Assembly: GCA_022841795.1 (NCBI GenBank) | Contig: JALHQU010000020.1 | Location: forward strand, 1 to 47,545 | Direction: 5' to 3' | Length of the DNA stretch: 47,545 nucleotides | Source: Fimbriiglobus sp. | Lineage (GTDB): Bacteria; Planctomycetota; Planctomycetia; Gemmatales; Gemmataceae | Part shown: positions 32,582 to 40,898 of the stretch, piece after piece | How positions within the stretch are numbered: the stretch's first letter is position 1 | Layout: the number at the start of each line of letters is the position of its first letter | Translations under genes and position numbers: made by a program | Notes under the pieces: model-generated | Seen by the model: only the letters and a program-made list of their open reading frames with translations | What the model was told of the DNA's origin: nothing | The model's database searches: none

Positions 32582-33694
32582 TTGAAGATTGACATCAAGA
32601 AGTTGCTGGCCGCCGTTCGGGGCCTACGTCCACCGCAGGCACGGGTCGCCTTACCGGATGACTCGACCCCTGTGGACATCGACGACCCCACGCGGTTTTG
32701 CGCGTGCCTCGACGACGCGCTCCATGCATTCCGCGATCTTCGTGGCGGGGGCGAGTATCTCGTACATGCCGAAGTCAACACACACCACCGTGCCGTGTGG
32801 GTCCGGTTCGTACAAGGTGGCCTAAGTCAGGACCGTAATGGCCAAGTAGAGCCAGCACTCGATCCGGCATTTCGATCACTTCGAGCCGCAGTCGCCGGCA
32901 GCGGTGGCGTGCTGAACTACTGGGGCGGGAACAACTACTTCGACGTGTCACTCCCGTTTCATGGCCCCGTTCGTGAATCGTTCCCGGAGGTCGATCACCT
33001 GCCGTGGGACGAGCGTTACCGCCGACTGCTGGAGCGGGCGACCTGGGAGTCACTCCGGGGCCGAGTGTTCCGATTCTCGAACCTCGCGACAGCGTTTGCC
33101 ACGAGGTGCGTCGAGTTCGGGTTGTCGAGAACCCTCATTCCATCGGTTGGCCTGTGCGTACACCCGTGGCTGTTCGCAGATCATGGGTTGTCCGTGGTCA
33201 CGACTGAGATCGCCCAATCCGCCCTCGCCGTCCTCTCCGAGCCGAACCGCTGGCCCAGACTGTACTCGCTTGCCGCGTTCGAGCGATGGGATATTGCAGA
33301 GTCGGCCAGCTACGCCACGCAAGGCAACCCGAACCACTTCGCCCGCATGCCGGACTTGGACGACGAGGGCGTGCGGGAATTGCTACGGCGGCGTATCACG
33401 TTCGCGCACCGTGATTGGGCGGATTTGCCTTTGGCGGACAGGAGTGTGGATGCCCTCTTCGCCACCAACGCCCTGCCGCGAGAGTCATCCGCCGAGCAGT
33501 TTCGTGTGCTTCAGGAATGGATCCGGGTTGTCCGGCCGGGCGGAGTAGTGTTCTTCGCCCAGCACAACTTCTACGACTCGGATGTTGAGGCAATACTGAG
33601 CAACGCGGGTTGGGTGCAATCCGACATCCTCGGCGGGGAAAGGCCCGTCCAATTCGGCGAGATCGGGTTCCAGATTCGCTACTCGTCCGGGTAA
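32582..33694 (+). CDS. SAM-methyltransferase-like protein, atypical motif I
   Basis: 370 residues from TTG 32582; AAGGTGAT lies 7-8 nt upstream and an in-frame TGA four codons before rules out a longer start. The first 140 residues are unknown. The C-terminal half resembles a type 11 methyltransferase: SVGLCVHPWLFADHGLSVVTTE at motif I, LPLADRSVDALFATNALP at motif II/post-I, VVRPGGVVFFAQHNFYD at motif III. The usual GxGxG is replaced, so SAM binding is uncertain. Codon use is visibly less GC3-biased than neighbours, suggesting recent acquisition. Confidence 0.62.
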   Translation: MKIDIKKLLAAVRGLRPPQARVALPDDSTPVDIDDPTRFCACLDDALHAFRDLRGGGEYLVHAEVNTHHRAVWVRFVQGGLSQDRNGQVEPALDPAFRSLRAAVAGSGGVLNYWGGNNYFDVSLPFHGPVRESFPEVDHLPWDERYRRLLERATWESLRGRVFRFSNLATAFATRCVEFGLSRTLIPSVGLCVHPWLFADHGLSVVTTEIAQSALAVLSEPNRWPRLYSLAAFERWDIAESASYATQGNPNHFARMPDLDDEGVRELLRRRITFAHRDWADLPLADRSVDALFATNALPRESSAEQFRVLQEWIRVVRPGGVVFFAQHNFYDSDVEAILSNAGWVQSDILGGERPVQFGEIGFQIRYSSG

Positions 33695-33746
33695 TGAGAG
33701 AGGTGAATCAGGCACCCCTTCCGCCTTGCCCGCTCGTTCAGCACCG

Positions 33747-34478
33747 TCAGCCTCCGGTGTGCACCAGTTCGCGGATCGGCTCCGGGCACACCTCCCACGT
33801 CGCCCGGTACGTCGCCTCCAGCGGCACCGACACGTACTGGTCGCGGTCGAGGAACAGCGGCATGTCCGGCATCGGGTCGCCGACCGCCACTGGCTCGATG
33901 TGGGCGGTGAACTCGTCCCCGGACTGATACCCGACCAGGGTGAGCGGCTTGCCCGCCGGCAGTTCAAACGGGTCGTCGGCGAACTCGTCCCAGATGGCCT
34001 TGTGGATGCCCTGCGGGTCGCGGCCGGACGGCGGGAACAGGTCCACGATTAGCAAGTGGATGCCGTTCCGCAGGAAGGCGACCGCCTTCGCCACGAACGC
34101 CCGCAGCGAGTTGCGGCTGTCCTTGTTCCCCGGCGACACGATCTCGATCACCGCCACCACCTCGCCGAGCGGGTGGCGGATGCTGATGCGGTTCGCCTTG
34201 CGGGCGTACCGGGCGGCGTCGGACTGCACTCGTGCCGTGAGTTTGGTCTGCGGCGGAGCCATCGTGGCGACCGGGCCGGCCGGCGTCGCCACCCCTCGCT
34301 TCTTCATCTCCACCGCGATCACGTCCGGCTCCGGCCCGTCCACCTTTTGCTCGACTAGGGCGTAGTACCCCTTCTTTAGTAGGCCGCGGTTCAGCGCGCG
34401 GGCGATTTCAATCGACCAGTCTTGGTGGAAGTGGTGGAACAGCCCGGATTGCACGCGGGTCCAGTCATGAATCGGCAT
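33747..34478 (-). CDS. DUF4058 family protein
   Basis: 243 residues. It opens with MPIHDWTRVQSGLFHHFHQDW, the hallmark of DUF4058. The middle has HPLGEVVAVIEIVSPGNKDSRNS, a PD-(D/E)xK-like stretch recalling Uma2/restriction folds. Family function is unknown; such genes are multicopy in Gemmata-type and cyanobacterial genomes. Start ATG 34478 matches the family N-terminus exactly. Confidence 0.9.
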   Translation of the reverse strand: MPIHDWTRVQSGLFHHFHQDWSIEIARALNRGLLKKGYYALVEQKVDGPEPDVIAVEMKKRGVATPAGPVATMAPPQTKLTARVQSDAARYARKANRISIRHPLGEVVAVIEIVSPGNKDSRNSLRAFVAKAVAFLRNGIHLLIVDLFPPSGRDPQGIHKAIWDEFADDPFELPAGKPLTLVGYQSGDEFTAHIEPVAVGDPMPDMPLFLDRDQYVSVPLEATYRATWEVCPEPIRELVHTGG

Positions 34479-34551
34479 CGACGAGTCCTCCCGTCGGAAT
34501 TGTACACGGGAGGATGACCCCTTCGGAACGGCAACCCTTCGGCCGGCCGGC

Positions 34552-35934
34552 TCACAGCCCGCGGCTGCCGCCGCCGCGGTCGAACCGCTTGTTCGAGTCG
34601 TACAGGCCGGCGAACAGCGGGTCGGTCAGGTAGTTCGCCCGGCGGTGGCGGCCCAGGCCGGTGTCGGCGAACGACACCGCCATCTCCCCGACCGGCATGT
34701 GCGGCAACTCGAGCGCGTCCTCGCCCAGCACCTCCACCCAGGCGGTGCGGGCGGTGCCGTGCCGGGGCAGGCCGAACGCCTGCATCGCGGCCGAGTTCGA
34801 CACCATCGTGGTCCAGTCGTTCGGGTACAGTTGCCGCAACTGCCCCAGGTCCTGCCAGAACGTCCAACACTGCAGGCCGTACCCGCGGAGCAGGGTCATG
34901 GCCGTCCGCAGCAGCGGCATCTGCCCGAGCTGCGCCGCCTCGTCCACGATGAACAGTGTCCGCAGGTCGGGCAGGCGGGTCCGCCGCAGCACCGCCGTCA
35001 GCAGTGTGGCCACCCACGCCCGCAACACCGCCCGGTGGCTCTCCAGCTTCTCCGGCGGGATGACCAGGTACACCGTCACCGGGTCGCCGTTCAGCAGCGC
35101 GTTCAGGTCGAACGTGGAGCGGTCCATCGCCCGCGACACCACCTCACTGCCCAGGCACTTCATGTACGTGCAGGCGGTGGTGCGGATGCACGGCCGGGTC
35201 TTGTCCGCCGGGGCGGACAGGTACGCCACGAACTCGTCCCGCGCCAGCGGGTTCTTCACGTCGCCCTTGTCCAGCCAGGTGGCGATGGTGTAGTCCAGGT
35301 CGTCCATGTACAGCATCTTGCGGAGGGCGTTCGGCGTCCGCTCGTCCGCCTTGCCGGTGGTGGCCAGGTGGGCGATCAGCCCGGCGGTGAGGCCCTTGCC
35401 GGTGTCGTCCCAGTACCGGTCGGTGCTGAAGTTGTGGTCCACGCTGAACTGCGCCGCCAGCATCTCGGCGTCCGACTCCGGGTCGGCGTTCGGCAGCTTG
35501 AACAGGTCGAACGGGTTGAGCGCGTCCGCCGGGTGGGACTTGTCCGACACCTGGCCGAACGGGTCGAGGACCACCACCTTGTGCCCCATCGCGCGGCGGC
35601 GGCGGGCCGTCACCTGCGTCAGTTCGCCCTTGATGTCGATGGCGATGACCGACCCGGGGTAGGTGAGCAGGTTGGGCACGATCACCCCGACGCCCTTGCC
35701 GGCGCCGGTCGGGGCGATGGTCATCAGGTGGCCGTCCCCCTGGTACAGCAGCGGGTCGGTGCCGGGTTCGGCCGACCCGTCGGTGTGGACGGTGTGAAAC
35801 CCCACCTTGCCGTAGTTCACCGGCCCCTTCCAGCCGAGGAACAGCGAGCCGTGCGGCCAGTCGCTCGACGGGTGCTTGCCGCGGGCCTTGCGGCGGCGCG
35901 GCGGGCGGGGCGGGTCCGGGGTCGGCACGGGCAT
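34552..35934 (-). CDS. VirD4/TraG-type coupling ATPase, short form without N-terminal TM helices
   Basis: 460 residues. Walker A APTGAGKGVG (about 74-83), DIKGELTQVTARRR, Walker B TLFIVDEAAQLG, and motif FWQDLGQLRQLYPNDW identify a type IV coupling-protein ATPase. Usual VirD4 proteins have two N-terminal membrane segments; here the protein starts with a Pro/Arg-rich tail and goes directly to the soluble motor. No relaxase or T4SS channel gene is in the window. It may be a remnant of an integrated element or a repurposed DNA/protein pump. Confidence 0.87.
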   Translation of the reverse strand: MPVPTPDPPRPPRRRKARGKHPSSDWPHGSLFLGWKGPVNYGKVGFHTVHTDGSAEPGTDPLLYQGDGHLMTIAPTGAGKGVGVIVPNLLTYPGSVIAIDIKGELTQVTARRRRAMGHKVVVLDPFGQVSDKSHPADALNPFDLFKLPNADPESDAEMLAAQFSVDHNFSTDRYWDDTGKGLTAGLIAHLATTGKADERTPNALRKMLYMDDLDYTIATWLDKGDVKNPLARDEFVAYLSAPADKTRPCIRTTACTYMKCLGSEVVSRAMDRSTFDLNALLNGDPVTVYLVIPPEKLESHRAVLRAWVATLLTAVLRRTRLPDLRTLFIVDEAAQLGQMPLLRTAMTLLRGYGLQCWTFWQDLGQLRQLYPNDWTTMVSNSAAMQAFGLPRHGTARTAWVEVLGEDALELPHMPVGEMAVSFADTGLGRHRRANYLTDPLFAGLYDSNKRFDRGGGSRGL

Positions 35935-36026
35935 CGGGTCGGCCTCCTGGTGTCACCCCATGATACGCGACACCCGGTGTCGGCGCGGGCGGGAAATCCG
36001 GACACGCGGTATGGGCGAAGAGTTTG

Positions 36027-36117
36027 AACCACAGAGGCACAGAGACACCGAGCAGACAAGAGGCCGTGATCCGAACTCGATCTTCTGCCTTCTCGGTGTC
36101 TCTGTGCCTCTGTGGTT
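36027..36117. repeat. Palindrome, 'CCACAGAGGCACAGAGACAC' family
   Basis: 26-bp perfect arms 36027-36052 and 36092-36117, 39-nt loop. It is related to the inner pair of 867-1074. The right arm overlaps two bases of the TAA stop (36116-36118) of the minus-strand HAD gene. Confidence 0.93.
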
Positions 36118-36733
36118 AGTCCTTCCTGATTCTGGGTGGCAGCCACGCCCGCACGTCCACGCCGGTCATCCCCGCCCGTCGCGCCGCCTCCAGGCCGATG
36201 TCCGTGTCCTCGAACACCACGCACCGGGCCGGGTCGGGTACGCTCAGCCGCCGGGCCGCTTCCAGGAACACGTCCGGCTCCGGCTTGTGCCGCGGGGTGT
36301 CCTCGGCGCACACCATCGCCGCGAACCAGTCCGTCACCCCGATGAACGCGACCGTGCGGGCGATCACGTCCCGGTATCCGCCGCTCGCCACCGCCATCGG
36401 CAGCGTGCCGCGGTACCGCTCGGCGACGGCGATCACCGGCTGAATGGGCGTGACGTGGTCGAGCAGTTCCAGGAAGTGTTCCTCCTTCGCCACCGTCAGC
36501 CCTTCCACCTGGGTGTCGGTGAGGGGCACGCCGGTTTCCGCGCTCAGGATGCGGATGATCTTCGCCGTGGGGATGCCGCCGAGCTGGTAGAACCGCTCCT
36601 CGCCGAACGGGATGCCCACACCGTTCAGAATCCGCTGCCACGCGCGGAAGTGGACGGGCATGGTGTCGGCCAGGGTGCCGTCGCAGTCGAAGATGAGGGC
36701 GGCGGTGCCGGCCGGGGCGGTCCAGGTCGTCAT
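36116..36733 (-). CDS. HAD-superfamily phosphatase (beta-phosphoglucomutase-like)
   Basis: 205 residues. HAD motif I FDCDGTLADT (nucleophile Asp16), cap domain about 22-90, motif II VASGG, motif III KPEPDVF, motif IV FEDTDIGLEAA. The closest type is the beta-phosphoglucomutase/sugar-phosphatase subgroup (subfamily IA). Substrate unknown. The gene stop lies in the palindrome arm. Confidence 0.9.
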   Translation of the reverse strand: MTTWTAPAGTAALIFDCDGTLADTMPVHFRAWQRILNGVGIPFGEERFYQLGGIPTAKIIRILSAETGVPLTDTQVEGLTVAKEEHFLELLDHVTPIQPVIAVAERYRGTLPMAVASGGYRDVIARTVAFIGVTDWFAAMVCAEDTPRHKPEPDVFLEAARRLSVPDPARCVVFEDTDIGLEAARRAGMTGVDVRAWLPPRIRKD

Positions 36734-36806
36734 GCACGGTCTCGGGGATAGAGAGGCGGGGGAAGGGTACGACCGGCCGGCGGTGACAGCAACCCGCCGG
36801 GTGCGG

Positions 36807-36812
36807 TAAGAT
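36807..36812 (+). promoter_or_regulatory. Predicted -10 box for the Uma2 gene
   Basis: TAAGAT in the context GCGGTAAGATGTCCCGG, 26 nt before ATG. One of several gCTANANT-plus-CCC sites ahead of genes here; no clear -35. Confidence 0.35.
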
Positions 36813-36837
36813 GTCCCGGCACACCGGAGGGGACGAC

Positions 36838-37425
36838 ATGAGTACGGCGGTGGCGGACGAGAAGCGGCTGATGACCGCCGAGGAGTTCCTCGCCCTCCCG
36901 GATGACGGGGTCGAGCGGTGGCTCATCCGCGGCGAACTGCGAGAGAAGCGAGACACCGACATGACGATGCGGAACATGCCTCACAGCATCACGGAGGCCC
37001 GCGTCACCGGGCACCTGTTCATCTGGTTGCAGACGCAGCCACACCCCCGCGGCGAGGTCGTGTGTGGTGAAGCCGGGTTCCTGCTCCGCCGCTCCCCGGA
37101 CACGGTGACGGCGGGGGTGGACGTGGCCGTCATCACCGCCGAACAAGCCGACACCCGTGGCCGCGGGACGCGGATCGTTCAAGGGCCGGCCGTCCTGATC
37201 GCCGAAATCCTGTCCCCGCACGACACCCAGGAAGACGTTTCGGAACGGGTCGAAGAGTACCTCGACTGCGGTGTTCCGTTAGTGTGGGTGATCAGCCCCG
37301 TGTTCCGCACGGTGAGCGTCCACCGGGCGGGGGTGGATCCGGTGGCCCTGGACACGTCGGATGTTTTGGAGGGCGGACCCGAGTTGCCCGGCTTGTCCGT
37401 GCCCGTCGGCGACCTGTTCCGCTAA
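36838..37425 (+). CDS. Uma2 family (DUF820) endonuclease-like protein
   Basis: 195 residues. It opens with KRLMTAEEFLALPDDGVERWLIRGE. The PD-(D/E)xK-type core is visible as VTAGVDVAVIT...VLIAEILSPHDTQED, with the expected Asp and Glu-x-Leu-Ser. Uma2 proteins are multicopy nuclease-fold proteins of unsettled function in cyanobacteria and planctomycetes. GGAGGGG 7 nt before ATG 36838 sets the start; an ATG nine codons earlier is less likely. Ends 9 nt before the sigma gene. Confidence 0.9.
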   Translation: MSTAVADEKRLMTAEEFLALPDDGVERWLIRGELREKRDTDMTMRNMPHSITEARVTGHLFIWLQTQPHPRGEVVCGEAGFLLRRSPDTVTAGVDVAVITAEQADTRGRGTRIVQGPAVLIAEILSPHDTQEDVSERVEEYLDCGVPLVWVISPVFRTVSVHRAGVDPVALDTSDVLEGGPELPGLSVPVGDLFR

Positions 37426-37434
37426 ACTACATTC

Positions 37435-38076
37435 ATGTGGCCGAACCGCGAACACACCGACGACATGCTGGCGCAGGCGAAGGCCGGCGAGGCCGGGGCC
37501 GTGGACCGGCTGCTGGGCGAGTTCCGCGAGCCGCTCCGCCGGGTGATCGGCCTGCGACTGGACCCGGTACTCGCCCGGCGGGTGGACGCGTCCGACATCG
37601 TGCAGGACGTGCTCATCGAGGCGACGCAGCGGCTGAAGGAGTACCTGAAGGCGCCGAACATGCCGTTCGCCCTGTGGCTGCGGCACCTGGCCCAGGACCG
37701 CATCATCGACACCCACCGCCGGCACCGGCTGGCCCAGCGGCGGAGCGTGGACAAGGAGCAGCCGATCGCCAAGCCAGCGTGGGCGTCGGACGAGTCGTCG
37801 GTCGGGCTGGTGGCCCAACTGATCGACACCGAGAAGACCCCGGCGACGGCGGCGATTCAGCAGGAGTTGGCCCGGCGGCTGGGCGACGCGGTGGACCAGT
37901 TGAGCACCGATGACCGCGAGATCATCCTGATGCGGCACGCCGAGCAGATGTCGAACCAGGACGTGGCGGACGCGCTCGGGCTGACCGAAGCGGCGGCCAG
38001 CATGCGGTACCTGCGGGCGCTGCGGCGGCTGCGGACGGTGCTGGTGCCGGACGGCGACGAGAGGGCGGGGGAGTAG
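37435..38076 (+). CDS. ECF-type RNA polymerase sigma factor
   Basis: 213 residues. Region 2: VDASDIVQDVLIEATQRLKEYL and FALWLRHLAQDRIIDTHRRH. Region 4: DREIILMRHAEQMSNQDVADALGLTEAAASMRYLRALRRL. Planctomycete-type ECF. It starts 9 nt after the Uma2 stop, so the two may be co-transcribed. Unlike the sigma at 19922, no kinase follows; a large palindromic element does. Confidence 0.9.
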   Translation: MWPNREHTDDMLAQAKAGEAGAVDRLLGEFREPLRRVIGLRLDPVLARRVDASDIVQDVLIEATQRLKEYLKAPNMPFALWLRHLAQDRIIDTHRRHRLAQRRSVDKEQPIAKPAWASDESSVGLVAQLIDTEKTPATAAIQQELARRLGDAVDQLSTDDREIILMRHAEQMSNQDVADALGLTEAAASMRYLRALRRLRTVLVPDGDERAGE

Positions 38077-38092
38077 CGACTGAACCCGGTGT

Positions 38093-38301
38093 TTCGCCGC
38101 GGAGCGGCGGCGGCCCGTAGCCAGGGGTGGAGTGAGCCGCAGGCGAGCGTAACCCCTGGAAAGCGGGCAATTCGATCAAGCCCCGGGGGGCGCGTGATTC
38201 CGTCGTCCCTCCGGGACTCCGAACCATTGCCGTTCTTTCCAGGGGTTCCGTCGCTCCGCTCCGTCACCCCTGGCTACGGGCCGCCGCCCCTCCGGGGCGA
38301 A
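38093..38301. repeat. Large multi-hairpin palindromic element, copy 2
   Basis: Outer arms 38093-38129 and 38265-38301 (about 37 bp, starting TTCGCCGCGGAGCGGCGGCG, some mismatches). Inside: CCAGGGG-TGGAGTGAGCCGCAGGCG and its counterpart ending CCCCTGG, and CCAGGGGTTCCGTCGCTCCG...CACCCCTGG. Same plan and partly the same words as 19684-19899. Confidence 0.85.
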
Positions 38302-38325
38302 GAATGAGTCTCCCGGAGATCGCAT

Positions 38326-38778
38326 ATGGCCGACTACCTCATCTACTGGCCCAACTACCGACAAGACCGCAAACGCTACGAGTTGGGGCCAGATAACCCG
38401 TTGGTGGATTGGCGCACGAGCCAGGAGCGACTGCACCGTAGTTTCCAGTCCGGCGACCGTTTCTGGTTCATTACGGCGGGCAACTCGTTCGGCGGTGATG
38501 TGCCGACCGCGGCGTATCTGGTGAACATGTTCGTTGCCGGAGAGATGCGCGCGAACAGCGGCGACGACCCCAACTATCCGGGAAACGAGTTCCGTTACAC
38601 CGTGCTTGCTGCGGATAACTCCGCCCGTTGGATCGATCCGCCGATTCTGGTGGATGAATTGGTGCGTCCCGACGGCCATGTCGCTGAAGAACACATTGGA
38701 ATCCTGCTGCAAGGCGGACCACGGCGTCTGAATGACGACGTGGCGATGGCGTTCGAGCGGCTTGTTCCGGCCGGTTGA
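38326..38778 (+). CDS. Hypothetical protein
   Basis: 150 residues from ATG 38326 with GGAGAT 6 nt upstream. Reads MADYLIYWPNYRQDRKRYEL ... SGDRFWFITAGN. The GDRFWFITAG turn recalls the PUA/EVE-like folds, but this is weak. No signal peptide or membrane segment. Codon use has many A/T third positions (GCGTATCTG, GTTGCC, GATAAC), unlike neighbours, suggesting transfer. Confidence 0.65.
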   Translation: MADYLIYWPNYRQDRKRYELGPDNPLVDWRTSQERLHRSFQSGDRFWFITAGNSFGGDVPTAAYLVNMFVAGEMRANSGDDPNYPGNEFRYTVLAADNSARWIDPPILVDELVRPDGHVAEEHIGILLQGGPRRLNDDVAMAFERLVPAG

Positions 38779-38821
38779 GCGCAGTGCATCAGTATTCTCG
38801 CCGACCCCATCGTTATCCCCC

Positions 38822-39523
38822 ATGCCCCGCGCGTTCCTCACTGCTCGTTGGTGCAATCTCATCCTGGCGAACTACCCGGTGCCGGACGACCGGCTCGCGC
38901 CGCTGCTGCCGCCGGGGGTGGAACTCGACCGCTGGGAGGGGTCGGCGTTCGTCAGCCTGGTCGGGTTCCAGTTTCTGGACACGAAGGTGGCCGGCGTCGG
39001 CTGGCCGACGTTCCGCCACTTCCCCGAGTGGAACCTGCGGTTCTACGTGCGGCACCAGGGGCGGCGGGGCGTGTGCTTCGTCCGCGAGTTCGTGCCGCAG
39101 CGGTTCGTCGCGTGGGTGGCCCGCACCATCTACAACGAGCCGTACCTTGCCGCACGCCTGACAATGACGATCACCGACAAACCCGACTCGCTCACCGCGG
39201 CGTACACCGTCGAGTTCGGCGGGAGGGTGCATTCGCTGACCGCCACCGGGTCGAAGCCGGCGGTGCGGCCGGGGCCGGATCGCGCCGAACACTTCTTCAA
39301 GGAACACAGTTGGGGGTACGGCCGCACCCGCCGCGGGAAGCTGATTCGGTACGAGGTGAGCCACCCGGAGTGGGACGTGTGCCCGGTGACGGATTTCAAG
39401 GCCGATGTGGACTGGGGCAAGTTGTACGGCCCGGCGTGGGAAGCGATGACCGGCCGTGACCCGGCGTCGGTGGTACTGGCCGTCGGCTCGGCGGTGAGCG
39501 TGTTCCCGCACGGGACGGCGTGA
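38822..39523 (+). CDS. DUF2071 (YqjF-like) protein
   Basis: 233 residues. The DUF2071 pattern is visible: RWCNLILANYPVPDDRLAPL at the start, FVSLVGFQFLDTKVAG, FPEWNLRFYVR, VCFVREFVPQ, TIYNEPY. Members resemble acetoacetate-decarboxylase-like folds; biological role is unknown. ATG 38822 matches the family start. Its stop is 3 nt before a palindrome shared with the convergent desaturase. Confidence 0.88.
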   Translation: MPRAFLTARWCNLILANYPVPDDRLAPLLPPGVELDRWEGSAFVSLVGFQFLDTKVAGVGWPTFRHFPEWNLRFYVRHQGRRGVCFVREFVPQRFVAWVARTIYNEPYLAARLTMTITDKPDSLTAAYTVEFGGRVHSLTATGSKPAVRPGPDRAEHFFKEHSWGYGRTRRGKLIRYEVSHPEWDVCPVTDFKADVDWGKLYGPAWEAMTGRDPASVVLAVGSAVSVFPHGTA

Positions 39524-39524
39524 T

Positions 39525-39586
39525 CCTGGGAGCGCGGGCGGGCCGCCCGCATTCAATCAGGCGGGCGGCCCGCCCGCGCTCCCAGG
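39525..39586. repeat. Palindrome between convergent genes, 'CCTGGGAGCGCGGGCGGGCC'
   Basis: Perfect 26-bp arms 39525-39550 and 39561-39586, 10-nt loop. The minus-strand desaturase reads through the right arm (final residues PGSAGGPPA) and stops in the loop at 39557. Confidence 0.93.
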
Positions 39587-40366
39587 GACCTTCCCCGTCT
39601 GCCGCGGTAGGAACGGTCGCACGAGGTGCCCCAGGTACGTCCGCGGGGGCGGCTCGTTCAGCCCGAACCGCTCCGGCTCGTGCGCCGGGCAGCGGTAGGT
39701 GCCGAACAGCACGTCCATGAGCGGGGAGATGTTCGCGTAGTTCCCGGCGTCCCGGTCCCGATCGTGGTGCCAGTGGTGCAACTCCGGCGACCCGACCAGC
39801 ACTCGGAACGGGCCGAGCGGCATCCGCACGTTCGAGTGGATGTACACCGCCCACACCCCGCGGAAGGTGATGAACGCGGCCAACGTTTCCAGTGGGAAGC
39901 CCAGCACGAACGCCGGCAGATTGATGATGCCGACGGTGTACACGGTGTCCATCGGGTGCTCGCGGTGGGCGGCCAGCCAGTCCAGGTGTTCGGCGCTGTG
40001 GTGGACGGCATGAAACCGCCACAGAAGCCCGACCCGGTGTTGCAGCCGGTGCCCCCAGTACACCAGGAAGTCGCTCAGCACGATCACTTCGACCACTTGT
40101 AACCACCACGGTTGCGAAGCGACTGCGGCACGGAATGAACTCGGCACGAGTCCGTCCAACCAGTGTCCGAACCGCGACAGCAGCCACAACACCGCCCCGC
40201 CCCACACCAGGTACTGGCCGAGGAAGAAGCACAGGTCGGTGAGCCACGCCGGGCGGAAGAACCGCTGCCCCCGTTTGGCCGGGAACGCCCATTCCAGCGG
40301 GCGGAACACCAGGAACAGGAACGCGAAGCTGAGGCCGGTGGCCAGTAGCATCCCGGGCCAGGTCAT
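39557..40366 (-). CDS. Fatty-acid hydroxylase / sterol desaturase family protein
   Basis: 269 residues, about four membrane segments. Di-iron histidine motifs of the ERG3/FA-hydroxylase family: WGHRLQH, HAVHHSAEHLDWLAAHREH and HHWHHDRD. It acts on lipids in the membrane using O2 and di-iron; the substrate (fatty acid, hopanoid or sterol) is unknown. Some Gemmata species make sterols, so a sterol role is possible. The C-terminal nine residues come from the palindrome arm. Confidence 0.9.
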   Translation of the reverse strand: MTWPGMLLATGLSFAFLFLVFRPLEWAFPAKRGQRFFRPAWLTDLCFFLGQYLVWGGAVLWLLSRFGHWLDGLVPSSFRAAVASQPWWLQVVEVIVLSDFLVYWGHRLQHRVGLLWRFHAVHHSAEHLDWLAAHREHPMDTVYTVGIINLPAFVLGFPLETLAAFITFRGVWAVYIHSNVRMPLGPFRVLVGSPELHHWHHDRDRDAGNYANISPLMDVLFGTYRCPAHEPERFGLNEPPPRTYLGHLVRPFLPRQTGKVPGSAGGPPA

Positions 40367-40388
40367 CGGCAGGTCCTCGGGATGTGGG

Positions 40389-40778
40389 TCACTTCGGCGG
40401 GCTCGCGGGCGGCGGCGAATTCGGCGCGTTGGTCGGCGGCTGGCTGATCGGCGGGAACATCGGGGAGAACGACGACTTCGACCCGGGCATGATGGTCCGT
40501 TGGGTCGGGGTCTGAGCCGGTGCCTGGCTCGGCGCCGGAACGATCGGGGAGATGGCGATCGTCTTCGAACCGGACATCAGCACGCGGTCATACTCTGCGG
40601 GGGTCAGCGTGGACGGGATCCCGGTCGGCGGGGTGTCTGCCGGGACGGGTTTGGTGGTCGGCGTGACCGGGGTGGTCGTCCACCCGAACGCACCGGCCCG
40701 GTAACACAGCAGCCCGCCGACGAGCAGCACCGAACTGGCCACCGCGGCCACCCGGACGAACGTGTTCGGCCGTCGCAT
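40389..40778 (-). CDS. Small proline-rich membrane-anchored protein
   Basis: 129 residues. N-terminal TM (about 8-28, VRVAAVASSVLLVGGLLCY) followed by a Pro/Thr/Ser-rich exported tail with two SGSKTIAISP/PGSKSSFSP-type repeats. GGGAGGG ribosome-binding site 8-9 nt upstream of ATG 40778. Function unknown. It is divergent from purM, sharing a 120-nt promoter region. Confidence 0.68.
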   Translation of the reverse strand: MRRPNTFVRVAAVASSVLLVGGLLCYRAGAFGWTTTPVTPTTKPVPADTPPTGIPSTLTPAEYDRVLMSGSKTIAISPIVPAPSQAPAQTPTQRTIMPGSKSSFSPMFPPISQPPTNAPNSPPPASPPK

Positions 40779-40872
40779 CGCAAGCCCTCCCGGCGGAATG
40801 AGGTGTGTGGAATGTAACCGCCGGTCGGGAATCGGGCAACGCGGGCCAGGTAACGGGTGGGTAACGGGGCGA

Positions 40873-40878
40873 TATAAC
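40873..40878 (+). promoter_or_regulatory. Possible -10 box for purM
   Basis: TATAAC at 40873-40878, 20 nt before the purM ATG, in otherwise GC-rich sequence. No convincing -35 at 17 nt. Confidence 0.3.
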
Positions 40879-40898
40879 ACCGCGAGGGGGATCGCGCC

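Noticed and set aside
38326-38778. EVE/PUA-domain RNA-binding protein
   Set aside because: Only the GDRFWFITAG turn is suggestive. Left as hypothetical.
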